Below are positions 14,220 to 16,703 of a DNA stretch of 16,703 nucleotides, piece by piece. The position numbers were made by a program, and so were the translations under genes. The notes beneath the pieces are model-generated. The model had not been told where the DNA came from, searched no databases, and saw only the letters and a list, made by a program, of their open reading frames with translations. How positions within the stretch are numbered: position 1 is the first letter of the stretch; the number at the start of each line of letters is the position of its first letter. The stretch is taken from contig JAPMTY010000058.1 in the NCBI GenBank assembly GCA_026552835.1, positions 1 through 16,703 of the forward strand. Reading direction: 5' to 3'. This DNA is from Candidatus Methanoperedens sp. (lineage in GTDB: Archaea; Halobacteriota; Methanosarcinia; Methanosarcinales; Methanoperedenaceae).

Positions 14220-14228
14220 TATAAAATA
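14220..14228 (-). promoter_or_regulatory. TATA box of the FKBP gene
   Basis: The minus strand reads TATTTTATA. Transcription would start near 14198, leaving a 20-nt leader with AAGGAA before the ATG. Confidence 0.5.
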
Positions 14229-14326
14229 CTTCGCAAAAGCCCCGATAAACTTTTTTTGGTTATTATTGTGTGAATTTTTTCACAACCCGGTTTATGAACG
14301 TGTGGAAAGGTACTTCTGCTGACAAA

Positions 14327-14343
14327 TCCGCAAGCCTTGCGGA
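14327..14343. repeat. Perfect 7-bp hairpin upstream of the membrane cassette
   Basis: TCCGCAA, loop GCC, TTGCGGA pair perfectly. The rest of the 272-base gap between the FKBP gene and the cassette is AT-rich. It has a second short hairpin (TGTGAA, TTTT, TTCACA at 14269-14284) and a plus-strand TATA-like GTATATT near 14366-14372. No gene is supported in it. Confidence 0.45.
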
Positions 14344-14449
14344 AGTCAAAAATTAAATAAGCATTGTATATTCTAAAAAACGAAATGCACATGCTAAAAG
14401 GTGATATGCATGGAAAAAGAAAAATGTTTGAAAAATACAAGGTGGAAAA

Positions 14450-14737
14450 ATGGGAATTGAGATCGGTTTTGTTATAGCAGGTATAGATTTGGTTATAGGG
14501 ATAGCTATTTTCATACTTGCCGGTATAAGCGCAAAACGATTGCAGGGAGGGACGCTATACTGGTCTGCAGCGTTTTTCTTCCTGACCGGTGTAATATTTG
14601 TCATCCGCGCTGCAATAGAGGTTTTAGAATTAGGCGACCTGCTTTATGCCACCAGCGCCTTATTAATGACACTTTTGCTGGCATTTACCATGGTGATAAT
14701 TGATATTACCACAAAAATGCTCGGGGTGAAATCATGA
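14450..14737 (+). CDS. Small three-helix membrane protein A
   Basis: The family is not recognised. The protein has 95 residues, with membrane helices at about 4-25, 36-58 and 63-87 and short loops, including a basic SAKRLQGG loop after helix 1. AAGGTGG lies about five bases upstream of the ATG, a strong ribosome site. Its TGA overlaps the ATG of the next gene (ATGA at 14734), so the two are translationally coupled. Proteins A and B have a similar size and three-helix plan and together could build a six-helix unit; that is inference. Confidence 0.78.
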   Translation: MGIEIGFVIAGIDLVIGIAIFILAGISAKRLQGGTLYWSAAFFFLTGVIFVIRAAIEVLELGDLLYATSALLMTLLLAFTMVIIDITTKMLGVKS

Positions 14738-15033
14738 CTGAAGTAACCTCAGAGGAAGTTGTAAGCATTTTATTCTGGTCATCTTTTGTTCTTGACCTGC
14801 TCATAATGTGGTACGCACTGGGACTATCTAAAAAGATGGGAAATTCAGGTCTCCTTCATAAAACAACAATCTACGCTGCGTCATCTGCATTGATTTTTGG
14901 CTTGCAGCATTTTCTGGAGGCAATCATTGGTGAGTTGCCTAATGGGATGATAATAGCCGAAACCGTGGAGGGTGTTGCAATTATCTTACTGGGGATTGCT
15001 GTATTCCAGCTCTTTAAGCTGACTCAGGAGTGA
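14734..15033 (+). CDS. Small three-helix membrane protein B
   Basis: The family is not recognised. The protein has 99 residues, with an acidic N-terminus (MTEVTSEEVV) and membrane helices at about 9-30, 43-63 and 72-94. It contains a basic loop after helix 1 (LSKKMGNSGLLHK) and a histidine near helix 2 (LQHFLE). The start overlaps the stop of protein A by four bases. Only six bases separate its stop from the next start, and CAGGAGTGA at its very end serves as that gene's ribosome site. The three genes are almost certainly one operon. Confidence 0.78.
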   Translation: MTEVTSEEVVSILFWSSFVLDLLIMWYALGLSKKMGNSGLLHKTTIYAASSALIFGLQHFLEAIIGELPNGMIIAETVEGVAIILLGIAVFQLFKLTQE

Positions 15034-15039
15034 TGTCTG

Positions 15040-15264
15040 ATGCCAAGCGAAATATCCCAGAAAGTAATTGACTTGCTATCTCCAAGCATTGGTGATTTTA
15101 TGGCCAAGGCAAAAGTAATGGCAGCATGCAAAATGGCAAATTTGAACATTGACTCAATGGATAAGTCCCAGCTTAAGGAATTTGCTGAAAAGTTCGAGAA
15201 AGTTTGCCTGCCTCTTGGCCCTGAGATTGCAAAGAACCTTAAACAAAAAGTTTTAGCACTTTAA
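15040..15264 (+). CDS. Small soluble helical protein, third gene of the membrane cassette
   Basis: The family is not recognised. The protein has 74 residues, no membrane segment and a mostly helical pattern, with two cysteines (C30 in MAACKMANL, C56 in EKVCLPLGPE). The segment KEFAEKFEKVCLPLGPEIAKNLKQKV looks amphipathic. It would be a cytosolic partner of proteins A and B. The start has GGAG about nine bases upstream, at the end of the previous gene. A T-rich tract follows the stop. Confidence 0.72.
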   Translation: MPSEISQKVIDLLSPSIGDFMAKAKVMAACKMANLNIDSMDKSQLKEFAEKFEKVCLPLGPEIAKNLKQKVLAL

Positions 15265-15265
15265 A

Positions 15266-15300
15266 CATTTATTTTTTTTCTTTTTATTTTTAATTTATTT
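15266..15300 (+). terminator. T-rich tract after the membrane cassette
   Basis: A run of mostly T begins two bases after the stop of the 74-aa gene, with an unbroken stretch of eight T. Oligo-T tracts are the normal archaeal terminator. It overlaps the stop end of the convergent marker-9 gene. Confidence 0.6.
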
Positions 15301-16417
15301 TAGCCATCTTCCTGTGCTTCAGAATATGTTCTGATAACCTCTTCTTAGTCCGCATATATTCCACATCTGAAAGCCCCGAAACTTCAAGCGCGCTGTCACG
15401 GAGGAAACAGGGCTTGGTTATCTTGCAGCACCATGTCATGCTTCCGAAACACGTCCCTTCGCCATATTCAATCGGCGTTTCCCTGGCAAAGTCAGTTTTA
15501 ATCTTCATGAATTCCTCGGCGCTAAGCCCTGCCTGTTTCAGCGCGCCGTGTAAGGCGCAAGGCTTGACCGGCATGCAGCAAAATGCAAGCGCCCGGAGGT
15601 CCCCGCCTCCGCATATGTGTTTTGGCGCATTGTACCAGCCTGTCATGGACTGGAATGAAGATACGTCAAACACAAGCTGGTTGATAATTCCGGGATTTGC
15701 ACGCACAGCGCGGGCCAGTGAAACCATATCAGCCCCATGCGAGAACATTTCTTTTGCACTCTCAAAATCAACGACCGAGTTATTTCCGATAATAAACAAT
15801 TCAGTGGAATTCCGCACACGTCTGATAACCCCGATATCCATTCCATCCGGATGCATGGCATCTATATGGATGATATCAGCTCCAGCATTCTCAATAGCCT
15901 TTGCAAGCTCAACATCATTCACCACATTTGCCCGCGTTTTCACTGAAAGCACAACGCCTGTTTTTTTTATCTCCCCGATATATTCGCAAAGGCGCGGGAT
16001 ATCTTTCAATAGTGCCTCCCCCGCCCCGAGCGCTGTCATTTCAGGCTGCCTGCAATGGGCGTTTATCTCAAGAATCGCACCTGATTTTTTAGCCAGATTT
16101 GCGGCTTCGATATAAGGTGAAAGCGATGCAGCCCGCACATTGACCGCTATTGTGGTAATCCCTTTTGCGGCTTCAAGCTCTTTTTCGAGAAATTCCATCG
16201 GATTATCCGATACAAATTCACTTCTGCCGCGGTCTATCTCCTTTCTCGCCGCTTCGTTTGTAGGCCCATCAAGATTATAGCCGCCAAGGACAACCAGTCC
16301 GGCGCTCCCGAACTTTGAGGCGAACGAGCTATCGGTTATTCCTGCCATGGAGGCAATCGCGATTGGGTTTTTGGGCGATGCGTAGCCTATTTTTATATCG
16401 AATAATTTTTCATCCAC
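15290..16417 (-). CDS. Methanogenesis marker protein 9 (Dus/NifR3-like barrel plus eight-cysteine domain)
   Basis: The N-terminal 255 residues form a TIM barrel of the dihydrouridine synthase/NifR3 type (MAGITDSSFASKFG at 24-37, LEINAHCRQPEM at 116-127, VKTRANV at 159-165, GADMVSLARAV at 228-238, a flavin-phosphate-like end). The C-terminal part carries eight cysteines: C269, C280, C281, C287, C323, C330, C331 and C337, including two repeats of the type FCCxxxKPC and WCCxxxKPC. This is the signature of the marker-9 domain, reported only in methanogens and related archaea. The function is unknown; a metal or Fe-S site joined to a flavin barrel is plausible. The start is GTG at 16417, with only a weak AGGAA upstream. 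The 375-aa length fits the barrel-containing form. Confidence 0.9.
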   Translation of the reverse strand: MDEKLFDIKIGYASPKNPIAIASMAGITDSSFASKFGSAGLVVLGGYNLDGPTNEAARKEIDRGRSEFVSDNPMEFLEKELEAAKGITTIAVNVRAASLSPYIEAANLAKKSGAILEINAHCRQPEMTALGAGEALLKDIPRLCEYIGEIKKTGVVLSVKTRANVVNDVELAKAIENAGADIIHIDAMHPDGMDIGVIRRVRNSTELFIIGNNSVVDFESAKEMFSHGADMVSLARAVRANPGIINQLVFDVSSFQSMTGWYNAPKHICGGGDLRALAFCCMPVKPCALHGALKQAGLSAEEFMKIKTDFARETPIEYGEGTCFGSMTWCCKITKPCFLRDSALEVSGLSDVEYMRTKKRLSEHILKHRKMAKIN

Positions 16418-16461
16418 GATATGTCGTTCCTGATATTTTTGCCTTCTGTTGTCTCTTTTAC

Positions 16462-16500
16462 TTAAGAATCTTACGCTAAAATATGTAAGGATTAAGAATC
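16462..16500. promoter_or_regulatory. Repeat pair upstream of the marker-9 gene
   Basis: TTAAGAATC occurs at 16462-16470 and again at 16492-16500, 30 bases apart (about three helical turns). CTTAC (16470-16474) and GTAAG (16485-16489) form an inverted pair inside. A minus-strand TATA-like ACATATTTT lies in the same stretch. This looks like a regulator-binding region at the marker-9 promoter. Confidence 0.35.
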
Positions 16501-16623
16501 AGGAAACTGTAGTTCCTAATCGATTGGCACGTAAGCAAGGTCCATGGAAAGCAGACAATCCTGAACAAAACCTTTATCCATTTTAGATACATCTACGGGG
16601 ATACCCCCATCATCAATCAAGGT

Positions 16624-16699
16624 GCCTGGGTGGGGTAGCTGGTTATCCTATGGGACTGTGGATCCTACGACTCGGGTTCGAATCCCGACCCGGGCCCCA
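16624..16699 (+). tRNA. tRNA-His (GTG)
   Basis: The cloverleaf is complete. The acceptor stem GCCTGGG (16624-16630) pairs with CCCGGGC (16689-16695), one G-T pair. U8 and A14 are present, and the D loop has the conserved GG and A21. The anticodon stem 16651-16655 pairs with 16663-16667. The loop CTGTGGA has anticodon GTG at 16658-16660. The T arm is TCGGG-TTCGAAT-CCCGA. The discriminator is C (16696), a tRNA-His identity base, and CCA is encoded at 16697-16699. The base before G1 is T, so the G-1 that pairs with C73 in mature tRNA-His is not encoded. A weak TATA-like CTTTATCC lies near 16572-16579. Confidence 0.94.
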
Positions 16700-16703
16700 A
16701 AAA

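Noticed and set aside
14406..14477. 24-codon plus-strand frame before the membrane cassette, a possible leader peptide
   Set aside because: The GGTGAT is too close to its ATG, the frame overlaps the first cassette gene, and the peptide has no telling feature.
15414..16115. Plus-strand open frame of 233 codons opposite the marker-9 gene
   Set aside because: The minus strand holds the conserved barrel and cysteine motifs; the plus frame has odd composition rich in Ser, Pro and Cys.
1..16703. CRISPR array, rRNA, complete insertion sequence or prophage
   Set aside because: No regularly spaced repeats, no rRNA-like stretch and no transposase, integrase or phage structural gene was found.

Overview
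The window is archaeal and most likely from a methanogen or an anaerobic methane oxidiser of the Methanosarcinales / Methanoperedens type. The best evidence is a gene matching methanogenesis marker protein 9: a Dus/NifR3-like barrel followed by eight cysteines with two aromatic-CC-xxx-KPC motifs. Supporting signs are the KEOPS subunit Cgi121, a double-domain KaiC/RAD55 ATPase, a PGF-CTERM surface protein, TATA boxes about 25-30 nt upstream of start codons with several apparently leaderless genes, and frequent TTG/GTG starts. The species is inferred, not proven.

Left part (1-2640, minus strand): a membrane protein runs off the left edge and is translationally coupled to a KaiC-like ATPase. Upstream is a TIM-barrel sugar phosphate isomerase-like gene whose start codon lies inside a perfect inverted repeat. 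Accessory island (about 2640-4215): a two-gene AT-rich unit of unknown function, both genes with TTG starts, preceded by two perfect palindromic sites. It is followed by a structured, gene-free block that may be the remnant right end of a tnpB element or a small RNA.

Core metabolism (4270-6425): aspartate kinase, a small membrane protein and an XTP/dITP pyrophosphatase form an operon. Surface module (6440-9446): a membrane-anchored DUF4139 protein is divergent from a membrane-anchored winged-helix regulator, with a perfect 7-4-7 operator between their TATA boxes. A PGF-CTERM protein overlaps the end of the regulator. This looks like an autoregulated cell-envelope unit.

Housekeeping (9561-14177): nitroreductase, Cgi121, bacterial-type phosphoglycerate mutase GpmI, a probable DUF155/RMD1-like protein and a long FKBP-type prolyl isomerase. 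Right part (14450-16699): a tight cassette of two three-helix membrane proteins and a 74-aa soluble protein of unknown function, then the marker-9 gene on the minus strand, and a tRNA-His (GTG) at the edge.

The best candidates for something undescribed are the 2800-3955 two-gene unit with its operators, the structured block 4071-4215, the 14450-15264 three-gene cassette and the DUF4139 / membrane-regulator / PGF-CTERM module.
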